Shown here piece by piece: positions 1 through 8,900 of a stretch of DNA of 33,452 bases; the first letter of the stretch is position 1; each line of letters starts with the position of its first letter. The stretch is from Telmatospirillum sp. (GTDB lineage Bacteria > Pseudomonadota > Alphaproteobacteria > Rhodospirillales > Magnetospirillaceae), in NCBI GenBank assembly GCA_031291415.1, contig JARLJB010000382.1, forward strand, positions 1 through 33,452, given 5' to 3'. The notes under the pieces are model-generated. The model was not told the origin of the DNA and made no database searches. It saw nothing but the letters and a program-made list of their open reading frames with translations. A program made the position numbers and the translations under genes.

Positions 1-132
1 GATTTCCTGAAAACTTCCGTCCCATTACGGCGTCATGGCCAGGCTAGACCCGGCCATCCACGGCCAACGGGGCTGCAAGACGTGGATACCCCGCCCAAGC
101 GCCGTGTATGACCATCTACTGAATGTCAACAG

Positions 133-176
133 GCCTTAGTGGACCATGTCATCTAAAATGACGTGGTCCACTAGGC
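133..176. repeat. Inverted repeat (long hairpin) downstream of the LysE-type gene
   Basis: The arms 137-152 (TAGTGGACCATGTCAT) and 158-173 are complementary over 16 bp with one mismatch around the loop CTAAA. Three more pairs form if T136 is bulged. It lies about 90 bp past the stop of the leftward LysE-type gene, but no T-run follows on that strand, so a simple rho-independent terminator is unlikely. It could be an extragenic palindrome or a remnant mobile-element end. I see no gene in bases 1-263. Confidence 0.6.
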
Positions 177-263
177 TTCAGGCGATGCCTTCGCCTCCGG
201 CTTCGGCAGGCTCAAGCGCCGCTCGGGCTCCATGGCACCTTTCATTTAAGATGAAACGCGCCA

Positions 264-893
264 CTAGAGACGTTGTGTCATCATGGCGGCGACCAGCAGC
301 AGGATCGTTCCGACCAGAATGCCAAATCCCCTGCGGAACGCCGGTTCGTTCATCTTGTGGGCGAAGGCGGCACCCAACATGCCGTAGGAGGTCATGAAAA
401 AGCCGTCGAGGCAAAACAGGCCGATGGCGAAGGCGCCCATTTGCGGCCACACCGGGTGGTTCAGTTCGACAAACGGCGGCAGGACGGCGGTGAAGAACAG
501 CAAGGCCTTTGGATTGGTGACCTGCACGATGAACCCGTCGCGGAACACCGAGATGCCGGGTTCCTTGAGGGCCCTGGGGGCTGCCACATGTTTTTTGAAG
601 GCGCCGCGCAGGGCGTCGATACCAAGCCAGGCGATATAAAGGACGCCCAGCCAGCCGGCGATCTTGAAAATCCAGGGGGCCGTCGAGGCGACCACCACCA
701 GGCCGAGCGCCGAGCCGATGAACCATACCAAAGCGGCCAGATTCATCCCGAGCGTGGCGAGGATTGCGCCGCGCGGTCCCCGTTTCATGCCGGCGGCGAT
801 GGCAAACAGCACGGCGGGCCCTGGCATCATCGCCATGGCCGTCATGATGGCCAGAAAAGCCATGTATTTGTCGGTCGAGATCGGCCAGATCAT
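264..893 (-). CDS. LysE/RhtB-family amino-acid exporter
   Basis: A 209-aa polytopic inner-membrane protein of the LysE/RhtB superfamily, which exports amino acids or related small molecules; the substrate cannot be read from sequence. The family signature is seen as MMPGPAVLFAIAAG near residues 22-35, where a Pro-Gly-Pro motif ends the first membrane segment, and as VTNPKALLFF in the middle, followed by hydrophobic segments to the C-terminus. The length is normal for the family. The ATG at 893 is preceded by an AAGG ribosome-binding site about 7 nt upstream. The gene stands alone, transcribed leftward, about 340 bp from its neighbour. Its long leader holds a good extended -10 element, described separately. 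A second, different LysE-family gene lies at 20882-21502. Confidence 0.9.
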   Translation of the reverse strand: MIWPISTDKYMAFLAIMTAMAMMPGPAVLFAIAAGMKRGPRGAILATLGMNLAALVWFIGSALGLVVVASTAPWIFKIAGWLGVLYIAWLGIDALRGAFKKHVAAPRALKEPGISVFRDGFIVQVTNPKALLFFTAVLPPFVELNHPVWPQMGAFAIGLFCLDGFFMTSYGMLGAAFAHKMNEPAFRRGFGILVGTILLLVAAMMTQRL

Positions 894-1048
894 TGTGCCG
901 CCTTCGAGCGATCCTTGCTCGACCAGGCGGGAACACCGGCGGACGCCGGCTTTGGTACGCGAGACACCGCTTTCTCAATCTCTCCAAAGGACCGGTCGGA
1001 AACGATGGAGAAACCACCCTCCACGCCGGGCGGCGCCACATTATACCA
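894..1048 (-). promoter_or_regulatory. Extended -10 promoter and structured leader of the LysE-type gene
   Basis: On the minus strand TGGTATAAT (complement of 1040-1048) is an extended -10 element with a perfect TATAAT; no good -35 is visible. If used, it gives a leader of about 140 nt before the ATG at 893. The leader contains a small hairpin (CCGGC-GGAC-GCCGG near 935-949) and other GC-rich pairing. A cis-acting RNA is possible, but I could not match it to a known class. No other gene is seen in 894-1232. Confidence 0.4.
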
Positions 1049-1072
1049 AATTTTTGTGTTGGTAACCCTTCA

Positions 1073-1103
1073 CCGGGCAATCGGGTGGACCCCGATTGCC
1101 CGG
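1073..1103. terminator. Perfect 13-bp inverted repeat, terminator-like
   Basis: CCGGGCAATCGGG (1073-1085) pairs perfectly with 1091-1103 across the 5-nt loop TGGAC. On the plus strand CTTTGTT follows. It lies between the tautomerase gene, which ends at 1233, and the putative promoter of the LysE-type gene, so it would insulate the two leftward units. In the leftward direction there is no clear T-run, so the terminator role is inferred from position and stem strength. Confidence 0.5.
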
Positions 1104-1232
1104 CTTTGTTCATTGCCCTCTGTCATCGGGCGGGCGCATCCGCGCCCTAAGGCTTTCGCGCGAATGGGGTCGCGCGTTCACAGGATGGCCGTGAGACATG
1201 GCCTCCGCTGACAGGTCCAGATTGTGGCGGAA

Positions 1233-1436
1233 CTATTTCCCCTGTTTTCGGCGTTCGGTGATCTGTTCTCCGGCGACCCCCCAATTGTCGGTATCGACTT
1301 CGTCAATGACGACCACCGTAGTCGCCGGGTTTTTCCCGAGGACATCGACCAGAAGTCGGGTGGCGCCCGCGATGAGTTGAGCTTTCTGCTCTTTCGTGGC
1401 GCCTTCCCGAGTGATTTTTATGTTGATGTAGGGCAT
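1233..1436 (-). CDS. 4-oxalocrotonate tautomerase family protein
   Basis: A 67-aa protein of the tautomerase superfamily, small beta-alpha-beta enzymes that use an N-terminal proline as catalytic base after removal of Met. The start MPYINIKITREG has the Pro at position 2 and an Arg at 10, and the later segment DNWGVAGEQITERR matches the family C-terminal part. The length is typical of 4-OT monomers, which assemble as hexamers or dimers. It follows the MFS gene by 28 bp on the same strand and is probably co-transcribed with it. A purine-rich AGAGAG precedes the ATG at 1436. The substrate is unknown; pairing with a permease and a LysR regulator hints at handling of an aromatic or keto-enol compound, which is inference. 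Confidence 0.88.
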   Translation of the reverse strand: MPYINIKITREGATKEQKAQLIAGATRLLVDVLGKNPATTVVVIDEVDTDNWGVAGEQITERRKQGK

Positions 1437-1464
1437 CTCGATCTCTCTTGTTCAAGAATGATAG

Positions 1465-2649
1465 TTACTCGTCGGCATAGGAAACTCTCATGCGGCGCAC
1501 GACGGCTATCGTGCTGCCAATCACCAGCGAAGACGCCGCGACGACCAGCGATGCCCCAAACCCCTTCGTCACGGTGAAGAGATGCTGGGCGACGACGGGA
1601 CCGACGATTTGTCCCAATCCGTAGGCCGCTGTCATGAACGAGGCCAGGCTGGCGTGGTCTTTCCCGGCAACGGTTCTCGCCGCCGACATGGCGATCGTCA
1701 CGACACCCATGAAGGTGCCGCCGACCAGGACGGCGCCGAAAACCAGGAGCGCCGCGTTCGACGTCAAGGTCGGCATGAGCACGCCGAGGGCCTGGATGCC
1801 GTAATTGATCGCCAGCGCCTTTGCCGTTCCCAGTCGCACATGGACCAGATGCCAGACAAGGCAGGAGGGCGCGGCGCCAAGACCGAAGGCCGCCCACAGG
1901 TGGAGGGAATATCCCGGTCCAAGCGCCTGGCCGACGATCAGCGGGAGATAGGTCGCGCTGATGATGTAGCCGAAGCCGGCCAGGCCGTAGATCCAAATCA
2001 GGTCGGAGGGCGCCAGGGTACAGTTGGGACTCGGCCGCTGACGATCCGGGACGGATTGTCCTTGGCCGGCCGGTTCCTGGCGCGGCGGGCGAACGAGACT
2101 TGCGGCGCCGACGGCCAGGGTGGCGATCAGGGAGAGGGCGGCCAAAAGGCCCCAGGCCGTTCCGCTTGGCCAATCCAAAGACGACGCCAGCGCCGCCAGT
2201 TCGGCCGAGGCGGCAATGCCGGTGCCGACGCCGGCGTAGAGGATCGGCCCAGCCTTGCGATCGCCATGCGACGACTGCATCAGCCAAACCGTGGCGGCGA
2301 TCAGCACGATGGCACTGGCGATGCCCGCGACGAAGCGAATGCCGTCGATCGCCTGCGGCGAGGTCGCCACCGCCATTCCGGCCAGACAGATCGTCGTCAG
2401 GGCCAGCCCGACGAGGCAAAAAAGGGACGCCCGCGCCGGTGGCAGACGGACGAGGAAAAGCGCGCCGGCCAGATAACCCGCGTAATTGGCCGACGCGGCG
2501 ATCGATCCGTCGGCGACCGACAAACGACCCTCGGTGACCATCGCTGGATAGAGCGCGGTAAAAGCAAAGCGACCGCCGCCCATCGCCACCGCAAGCGACA
2601 GGCAACCGGCCAAAGCCACCAGAAGAGGGCTGACGTTTGGTTTTCTCAT
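1465..2649 (-). CDS. MFS transporter, YbfB/YjiJ-like
   Basis: A 394-aa integral membrane permease with about twelve hydrophobic segments and no long soluble domain, resembling the YbfB/YjiJ branch of the major facilitator superfamily. The N-terminal part MGGGRFAFTALYPAM in the first segment is typical of that group. I chose the ATG at 2649 because GAGAGGAC lies just upstream. The reading frame stays open much further, but the upstream part runs antisense through the LysR gene and is not credible as protein. It is the first gene of an operon with the tautomerase (28 bp gap) and is divergent from the LysR gene across 111 bp, the usual arrangement for a LysR-controlled target. Substrate not deducible. 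Confidence 0.88.
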   Translation of the reverse strand: MRKPNVSPLLVALAGCLSLAVAMGGGRFAFTALYPAMVTEGRLSVADGSIAASANYAGYLAGALFLVRLPPARASLFCLVGLALTTICLAGMAVATSPQAIDGIRFVAGIASAIVLIAATVWLMQSSHGDRKAGPILYAGVGTGIAASAELAALASSLDWPSGTAWGLLAALSLIATLAVGAASLVRPPRQEPAGQGQSVPDRQRPSPNCTLAPSDLIWIYGLAGFGYIISATYLPLIVGQALGPGYSLHLWAAFGLGAAPSCLVWHLVHVRLGTAKALAINYGIQALGVLMPTLTSNAALLVFGAVLVGGTFMGVVTIAMSAARTVAGKDHASLASFMTAAYGLGQIVGPVVAQHLFTVTKGFGASLVVAASSLVIGSTIAVVRRMRVSYADE

Positions 2650-2718
2650 CCGGGAAGTCCTCTCTCGGCTCAAATGGGGTGCCGCAAACACTTTGATAAC
2701 CGGCTTCTTGATGCAATA

Positions 2719-2729
2719 ATAATGATTAT
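2719..2729. promoter_or_regulatory. Candidate LysR operator in the divergent MFS/LysR intergenic region
   Basis: ATAATGATTAT is a perfect 5-1-5 palindrome in an AT-rich patch of the 111-bp region between the divergent permease and LysR genes. Position and symmetry fit a regulator binding site, but the sequence does not prove which protein binds. Confidence 0.45.
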
Positions 2730-2760
2730 ATCTGATGTCTATGTTCTCTAAAGGTGATGA

Positions 2761-3618
2761 ATGAATCTGGCGGATCTTCGGATTTTCGTTGCCGTCGTCG
2801 AGACTGGCAGCGTCACCCGTGCCTCGGAGCGCGTTCATTGCGTCCAGTCCAATGTGACGGCCCGCGTCAAGGGGCTCGAAGCGCGGCTGGGAGTTCCGCT
2901 GTTTACCCGCTGTGGCAAACGGCTGGTCATCACCGGCAAGGGGAGCGAACTGCTGGCCTACGCGAAGAAGCTCCTGGCGCTGGCGGCCGATGCCGAACGG
3001 GCGGTGATGAGCACGGCTCCGGCCGGCCTGCTGCGGCTGGGATCGATAGAGACGGCGGCAGCGGTTCGCTTGCCGCCGCTGCTCAGTCGCTTCCACGCGG
3101 CGTTTCCCGATGTGAAGGTTTCTCTGGTGACCGGAACGACGCAAGAACAGGTTTCCGCGCTGATGGAGGGACAACGGGATCTCATTTTCGTCTCGGGACC
3201 AATCGGCGATCCGGGCGTGCGGGAGGAAACGCTGTGGCGGGAGGAACTCGTCCTGGTCACCGCGATCGATCACCCGCCGGTGGCCACCTGCAAAGACATC
3301 AAAAATCGAACGATTCTCGCGTTCCGCGCCGGCTGCAGTTATCGCCGTCGTTTGGAATCCTGGTTGGACGACGACGGCGTCGTGCCGGGCCAAGTCATGG
3401 AGTACGGCTCCCTCGATGCGATCATCGGATGCGTCGCCGCCGACATGGGGGTTGCCATTCTTCCGGCTTCGGTCGCGCAACGCCGGGATGACCGCGTAAG
3501 GCAGCATCCCTTGCCGGAGAAGTTCCGGATATCCCATACCTCGTGCGCATGGCTTGCCGGTACGGATTTGGACATTGCAGCCAGCAGCTTGATCGCCATG
3601 GCCAAAGAGACGCTTTAA
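2761..3618 (+). CDS. LysR-family transcriptional regulator
   Basis: A 285-aa LysR-type regulator. Residues 1-60 form the winged helix-turn-helix (MNLADLRIFVAVVETGSVTR, then ASERVHCVQSNVTARVKGLE). The rest is the two-lobed periplasmic-binding-protein-like effector domain, from about LLRLGSIETAAAV at residue 95 onward. AAAGGTGA sits directly before the ATG at 2761. It is divergent from the MFS-tautomerase operon and most likely controls it together with an unknown small-molecule ligand. By family habit it may also repress itself. The length is normal and nothing looks broken. Confidence 0.92.
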   Translation: MNLADLRIFVAVVETGSVTRASERVHCVQSNVTARVKGLEARLGVPLFTRCGKRLVITGKGSELLAYAKKLLALAADAERAVMSTAPAGLLRLGSIETAAAVRLPPLLSRFHAAFPDVKVSLVTGTTQEQVSALMEGQRDLIFVSGPIGDPGVREETLWREELVLVTAIDHPPVATCKDIKNRTILAFRAGCSYRRRLESWLDDDGVVPGQVMEYGSLDAIIGCVAADMGVAILPASVAQRRDDRVRQHPLPEKFRISHTSCAWLAGTDLDIAASSLIAMAKETL

Positions 3619-3737
3619 GTCACCAAGATGTCATACTGAGTAATCCATAACGATTCTGCTCCAATGCTTTATCCCCTCGAAATACTGGGTGATCTTCCCC
3701 ACATGAGTAGGGTCCTTGTCTCTGGGGGAGCCGAACG

Positions 3738-4634
3738 ATGCGGCGGGCCGTCGACAAACATCTGTTGAAATCGTTGCTCGGCCTCGCATCTCTGGTCGAG
3801 TTGCGCGATCCTTACACTGGCGGACATGCATGGCGTGTCGGGCAATTCTCCAAGCATCTGGCGCTGGGTGTCGGTCTCGACCGCGATCAGGTGTTCCTGG
3901 CGCAACTGGGCGGATTCCTGCACGATCTTGGCAAGGTTGGCATTCCCGACGCGGTCTTGCGCAAACCGGATCGTCTGACGGAAGACGAATTCACGCTGAT
4001 CAAAACCCATCCGGCGATCGGCAGCGACCTGTTGGCCGACCATCCTTTGGCCGATTTGGCCCGGGACGCCGTTCGTCATCACCATGAACGGCCGGACGGG
4101 CGCGGCTATCCTGACGGGTTGGCGGGCGAGGATTGCCCCGTGGTGGCACGGATCGTCGGCGTCGCCGATGCTTTCGATGCGATGACCAGTACCCGAAGCT
4201 ATCGGCGGGGAATGCCGATCGATCGCGCCGTCGGCATTCTGATCGCCGAGCGTGGCCGGCAATTCGACGGAACCATGATCGACGGGTTCGTCTCGCTTTA
4301 TCAGGCCGGTGACACGCTTGGCCAAATCGTCGGCCATTCCGATCATGGGCAGAAGCTGGCCGTTTGTCCGGTTTGCGGCCCGGTTCTGACTGTGCCCCGC
4401 GATGCGACGAACGGTGCACGGCTTTTTTGCCGCAACTGCGGCGGGCTTTACCGGATCGAACGGGAGGATGACGAATGGGTGGTTTATTCTATCGACGCGG
4501 TTCCTGACCCGGGTGCCTTGCGCCCCTATCCCGAGACCGACGTCCAGGATGAGATCTTGCAAGCCATTCCGCCGTCACGACATTCCTTTTTCACCGGTCG
4601 CCTGTCGGCGTTGGTCGGTGCCGGCAGACACTGA
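3738..4634 (+). CDS. HD-GYP domain phosphodiesterase with C-terminal zinc ribbon
   Basis: A 298-aa cytoplasmic protein. Residues 15-190 form an HD-GYP domain, the family that hydrolyses cyclic di-GMP at a metal centre. Visible motifs are RDPYTGGH (23-30), FLHDLGKVGIPD with the HD pair at 62-63, HHHE (114-117), GRGYP (121-125) and VADAFDAMTS (142-151), so the catalytic set looks complete. Unusually, the protein continues into a CPVC (210-213) and CRNC (231-234) pair that should fold as a zinc ribbon, then an acidic tail. No receiver or sensor domain precedes the HD-GYP domain. GGGGGAG precedes the ATG at 3738. It stands alone between the LysR gene and the RND operon. The ribbon may bind protein or nucleic acid; its role is unknown. 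Confidence 0.9.
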   Translation: MRRAVDKHLLKSLLGLASLVELRDPYTGGHAWRVGQFSKHLALGVGLDRDQVFLAQLGGFLHDLGKVGIPDAVLRKPDRLTEDEFTLIKTHPAIGSDLLADHPLADLARDAVRHHHERPDGRGYPDGLAGEDCPVVARIVGVADAFDAMTSTRSYRRGMPIDRAVGILIAERGRQFDGTMIDGFVSLYQAGDTLGQIVGHSDHGQKLAVCPVCGPVLTVPRDATNGARLFCRNCGGLYRIEREDDEWVVYSIDAVPDPGALRPYPETDVQDEILQAIPPSRHSFFTGRLSALVGAGRH

Positions 4635-4715
4635 GAATCGGTGAGACGGCGGGGCGTTCCCGAACACCGCTCCTGTCAATCAAGGGTGGTGTAGAAATTC
4701 CACTACCTCCTCGCG

Positions 4716-4757
4716 TTGACAGTGCGGAAGGGCATAACTAAACTGAACAGTTCAGTT
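4716..4757 (+). promoter_or_regulatory. Sigma70-type promoter with overlapping 17-bp palindromic operator for the RND operon
   Basis: TTGACA (4716-4721), a 17-nt spacer and TAAACT (4739-4744) form a near-consensus promoter. It overlaps AACTGAACAGTTCAGTT (4741-4757), a perfect 8-1-8 palindrome of the kind bound by TetR-family repressors of RND pumps. A start site near 4751 would leave about a 35-nt leader. A repressor on the palindrome would block the promoter directly. No TetR-type gene is adjacent, so the regulator must be encoded elsewhere. Confidence 0.8.
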
Positions 4758-4784
4758 CTGGGCTGGCTATTGGGGTGGAGTGAC

Positions 4785-5969
4785 ATGCGAGTACACGCGT
4801 TTTCGCGTCTGAAGTGGGCCGTTTCGCTGGTCGCCGGAGTGTCTTTCGGGATGGCCGCGGACGCCTGCTTGACCAATGCCTATGCTCAGCAACAGGCGGC
4901 GCCGCCTGCGGTGACCGTCAGTTTTCCGGTGAAGAGGCAGACCGTCGAATGGATGGAGTTCACCGGTCAGTTCTCGTCGGTGGAATATGTCGAGATCCGG
5001 GCGCGGGTCGGTGGCTATCTCACGGAAATCCACTTCACCGATGGTCAGATCGTCAACAAGGGCGATCTGCTTTTTGTCATCGATCCCCGGCCTTATGAAA
5101 TCGCCCTGGCGTCGGCCCGGGCCAACGTCGCCCAGGCGACGGCGTCGCTGGAACTGGCCAAACGGCAATTGGTCCGCGGCGGCGAACTGAGGCAAAAGGA
5201 TTTTCTGGCGGCCAGCGATTACGACACACGGGTGCAGCAAACCAAGGTTGCCGAAGCCGCCCTCGATGTCGCCCGGGCCCAGGTGCGCGATGCCGAACTC
5301 AATCTCGACTTCACGCGGGTGACCGCTCCGGTGAGCGGACGGATCAGCGCGCATCAGGTGAGCATCGGCAATCTGATCAGCGGCGGAGCCGGGGTTTCGT
5401 CACCGACGCTGCTCACCTCGATCGCCTCGCTTGATCCCATCCATTTCAATTTCGACATGAGCGAAGCAGATTACCTGACCTTGCAGCGGGCCGCGGCGAC
5501 CGGCAAGAACACGTCGGTTCGCGACGGGAAACTCATCGTCCAGTTGCGTTTGTCCGACGACAAGGACTGGACGCTGTCGGGGCGTCTTGATTTCATCGAC
5601 AACCAGATCGACCGGAGCGCCGGCACCATCCGGGCGCGCGCCGTCCTCGTCAATCGCGATTTTTCCCTGATTCCCGGCCAATTCGCCAGCATTCGCCTGC
5701 CGCGGACGGCGCCCTATGACGCGCTGCTGGTCCCTGAGGCGGCGGTGTTGACCGATCAGTCGCGCAAGATGGTGCTGACCGTGACGGACGATGGCACTGT
5801 CACGCCCAAGACGATTGTCGTCGGGCCGGTCCAGGACGGCCTGCAGGTCGTGCGAAGCGGTCTTGCCGTCACCGACAAGGTCATCGTCAACGGCCTGATG
5901 CGGGCCCGCCCCGGAGCCAAGGTGACGCCGCAGGCCGCCGACGCCGGCGCCAGCCATCCTGCCAATTGA
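4785..5969 (+). CDS. RND efflux periplasmic adaptor (MexE/AcrA-like)
   Basis: A 394-aa membrane-fusion protein that bridges the inner-membrane RND pump to an outer-membrane channel. The N-terminus has a basic start, a hydrophobic core and an AYA-Q site near residue 34 for signal peptidase I; there is no lipobox. Family features in order: MEFTGQFSSVEYVEIRARV, the lipoyl half-motif GDLLFVIDPRPYE, an alpha-helical hairpin (about residues 105-180), the second lipoyl half TAPVSGRIS, then beta-barrel and membrane-proximal domains. The style is closest to MexE. I chose the ATG at 4785, which has GGTGGAG upstream; the longer in-frame TTG at 4716 is itself the -35 box of the promoter. It is followed after 16 bp by the pump gene. 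No outer-membrane factor gene is present. Confidence 0.93.
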   Translation: MRVHAFSRLKWAVSLVAGVSFGMAADACLTNAYAQQQAAPPAVTVSFPVKRQTVEWMEFTGQFSSVEYVEIRARVGGYLTEIHFTDGQIVNKGDLLFVIDPRPYEIALASARANVAQATASLELAKRQLVRGGELRQKDFLAASDYDTRVQQTKVAEAALDVARAQVRDAELNLDFTRVTAPVSGRISAHQVSIGNLISGGAGVSSPTLLTSIASLDPIHFNFDMSEADYLTLQRAAATGKNTSVRDGKLIVQLRLSDDKDWTLSGRLDFIDNQIDRSAGTIRARAVLVNRDFSLIPGQFASIRLPRTAPYDALLVPEAAVLTDQSRKMVLTVTDDGTVTPKTIVVGPVQDGLQVVRSGLAVTDKVIVNGLMRARPGAKVTPQAADAGASHPAN

Positions 5970-5985
5970 CCCGGGGGAGACTCGC

Positions 5986-8900
5986 ATGAAGCTTTCCCAT
6001 TTCTTTATCGACCGGCCGATTTTCGCCACGGTCGTTTCGGTCTTCATCACGCTGATCGGCGCCATCGCCTATTTCACTTTGCCGTTGGCGCAATATCCCG
6101 AGATCGCGCCGCCGACCATCGTGATCACCGCCAGCTATCCCGGCGCCTCCGGTCCGGTGGTGGCCGACACCGTTGCGACGCCGCTGGAACAGCAGATCAA
6201 CGGCGTCGAGAACATGCTCTACATGTCGAGCCAGGCGACCGGCGACGGCAATCTGCGGCTTACCGTCACCTTCCGGCCCGGCACCAATCTCAACATCGCC
6301 CAGGTCCTGGTGCAAAACCGCGTGGCGCTGGCGACTCCCCAGTTGCCGAGCGAGGTCCAGCGGCTCGGCGTCAATGTGGTGAAAAACTCGCCCGACTTCC
6401 TGATGGTGATCCATCTGATTTCGCCGGACGGGTCGCGCGACCAGCTTTATTTGTCGAATTACGCGACCCTGCAGGTCAAGGACGTGCTGGCCCGTATCGA
6501 CGGAGTGGGCAGCGTCACCGTATTCGGCGCCCGTGATTATGCCATGCGGATCTGGCTCGATCCGGACAAGGTCGCGGCCCATAATTTGACGCCCGGCGAG
6601 GTCGTGAAGGCGTTGCAGGCGCAGAACGTCCAGGTGGCGGCCGGCGTGCTCGGCCAGCCGCCGGTGCCCAAGCCCGGCGCCTTTCAATTCAATGTGCAGA
6701 CGCAAGGCCGCCTCAGCGACCCCGCCCAGTTCGCCAATGTCATCATCAAAGGGGACGCCGATGGCCGCATCACCCGGGTGCGCGACATCGGGCGGGTGGA
6801 ACTGGGAGCGCAGGACTACAACGTCAACGGCTATCTCGACACCACGCAGGCCGTGCCGATCGGCATCTTTCAGCTTCCCGGGTCGAACGCGCTCGATACC
6901 GCCGACCGGCTGCTGAAAAGTATCGACGATTTGTCGAAATCATTTCCACCCGGCGTGAAATACACCGTCGTCTACAACCCGACGGAGTTCATCTCGCAGT
7001 CGGTGCGCGAGGTCTATGTCACCATTTTCGAGGCGATTCTGCTGGTGGTGATCGTCGTCATCGCCTTTCTGCAGACCTGGCGGGCCTCGCTGGTGCCGAT
7101 CGTCGCCATCCCGGTGTCGCTGGTGGGCACCTTCGGCGCCTTGGCGGCCATGGGCTATTCGCTGAACAGCCTGTCGTTGTTCGGACTGGTTCTGGCGGTC
7201 GGCATCGTCGTCGATGACGCCATCGTCGTGGTCGAGAACGTCGAACGCAATTTGCGCGAGGGCATGACTCCCCGCAATGCCGCCCACGTCACCATGGACG
7301 AGGTCGGCGGCGCCTTGGTGGCGATCGCCCTGGTGCTGTCGGCGGTGTTCATTCCGTCGGCTTTCATCCCAGGCATCTCCGGCCAGTTCTTCCGTCAGTT
7401 CGCGGTGACCATCGCCGCCTCGACAATCATCTCGCTGATCGTCTCGCTGACGTTGTCGCCGGCGCTGTGCGCCTTGCTGTTCCAACCGCACAAGGAGCAC
7501 GACGCGACCTCGTCGTCGCCGTTGGCTCGACCTTTCGTCGCCTTTTTTCGCGTGTTCAACCGAACTTTCGACCGGCTGGCCGGCGGCTACGGCGGTCTGA
7601 CACGGCGGTTGGCCAGGATCTCTCTGCTCTTGCTGGCGGTTTATGGCGGGCTGATCGCCCTGACCGGGCTGGAGTTCTACAAGACGCCCAAAGGCTTCAT
7701 TCCGGATCAGGATCAAGGGTATCTGATTACCATCATTCAGCTGCCGCCCGGTGCGTCTTTGGCCCGGACCGACGATGTGTTGCACAGGGCGGTGCAGACG
7801 ATGCTGGATACCCCCGGCGTCGCCCATGTCATTCCATTCGCCGGTCTGGACGGGGCCACCTTCACCGATGCATCGAATTCGGCGACGGCCTTTGTCGTGC
7901 TCGCCCCGTTCGAGGAACGAACCGGGAAGGGACTGTCGGCGGCCAGTATCTTGGGATCGTTGAGCGGCCGTCTTGCGGCGATCCAGGATGCGCTGATCAT
8001 TCCGATCGCGCCGCCGCCGGTCCGTGGCATTGGCACGGCAGGCGGCTGGAAGATGATGATCGAGGACAAGCGCGGCCGGGGACTTCCCGCGCTGGAAGCG
8101 GCGGCCAACGACTTGGCGGCGGCGGCCAACCAGATCCCCGGGCTGGTTCGCGTCTTTACCACCTTCAATAATCGGACCCCCAGCGTTTTTGCCAATGTCG
8201 ACCGCGTGCGCGCCGAAATGCTGGGCGTCTCGGCCGACCAGGTGTCGGAGGCTCTGGAGGTCTATCTCGGTTCAACCTATGTCAACGATTTCAATTATTT
8301 AGGAAGAACATTCCGGGTAACGGCGCAGGCCGACGGCAATTTCCGCACTGACCTTGATGCCATTGGCAATTTGAAAACCCGCAACGCCAAGGGGCAGATG
8401 GTGCCGGTCGGATCCGTCGCCTCCTTCGAGTTCATGACCGGGGCCTATCGCGTGCCGCGTTATGATCTCTACCCGGCGGCCGAGGTGCAGGGGGCGACCT
8501 TGCCTGGCTATTCAAGCGGCTATGCCCTTGAGGCAATGGCTGGTCTCGCCGCCCAACGTCTTCCCGACGGATTTGGTTTCGAATGGACCGAACTCGCGCT
8601 GCAGGAATTGCTGGCCGGAAACAGCGGCATCCTGGTCTTCGCGGCGTCCGTGCTGTTCGTCTTCCTGGTGCTGGCGGCGCAGTACGAAAGCTGGTCGCTG
8701 CCGCTCTCGGTGATCCTGATCGTGCCGATGTGCCTGTTGGCTGCGGTCACCGGACTGCAGATCCGCGGTATTCCGATCAATATTCTGGCGCAGATCGGCT
8801 TTGTCGTGCTGATCGGGCTGGCCGCGAAGAACGCCATCCTGATCGTCGAGTTTGCCCGGCAAGCTGAAACGGAGGGTATGAACCGCATCGATGCCGCCGT

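Noticed and set aside
1-25. A possible gene start MGRKFSGN reading leftward off the window edge
   Set aside because: Only eight codons are visible and there is no ribosome-binding site.
955-1030. Resemblance to pieces of a glycine riboswitch (CTCTCC, AAAGGACCGG, TGGAGA on the plus strand; GGAGAG on the minus strand)
   Set aside because: The conserved GCCGAAGG core is not in the right place on either strand, and the plus-strand version has no downstream gene in that direction.
178-1113. A 311-codon minus-strand frame overlapping the LysE-type gene, and similar long plus-strand frames there
   Set aside because: They are rich in Arg, Gly and Pro with no family features, overlap a clear LysE protein and lack ribosome-binding sites; they are by-products of high GC.
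2650-3537. Upstream extension of the MFS permease frame to 690 codons
   Set aside because: The extra part runs antisense through the LysR gene and has no permease character; the ATG at 2649 has a good ribosome-binding site.
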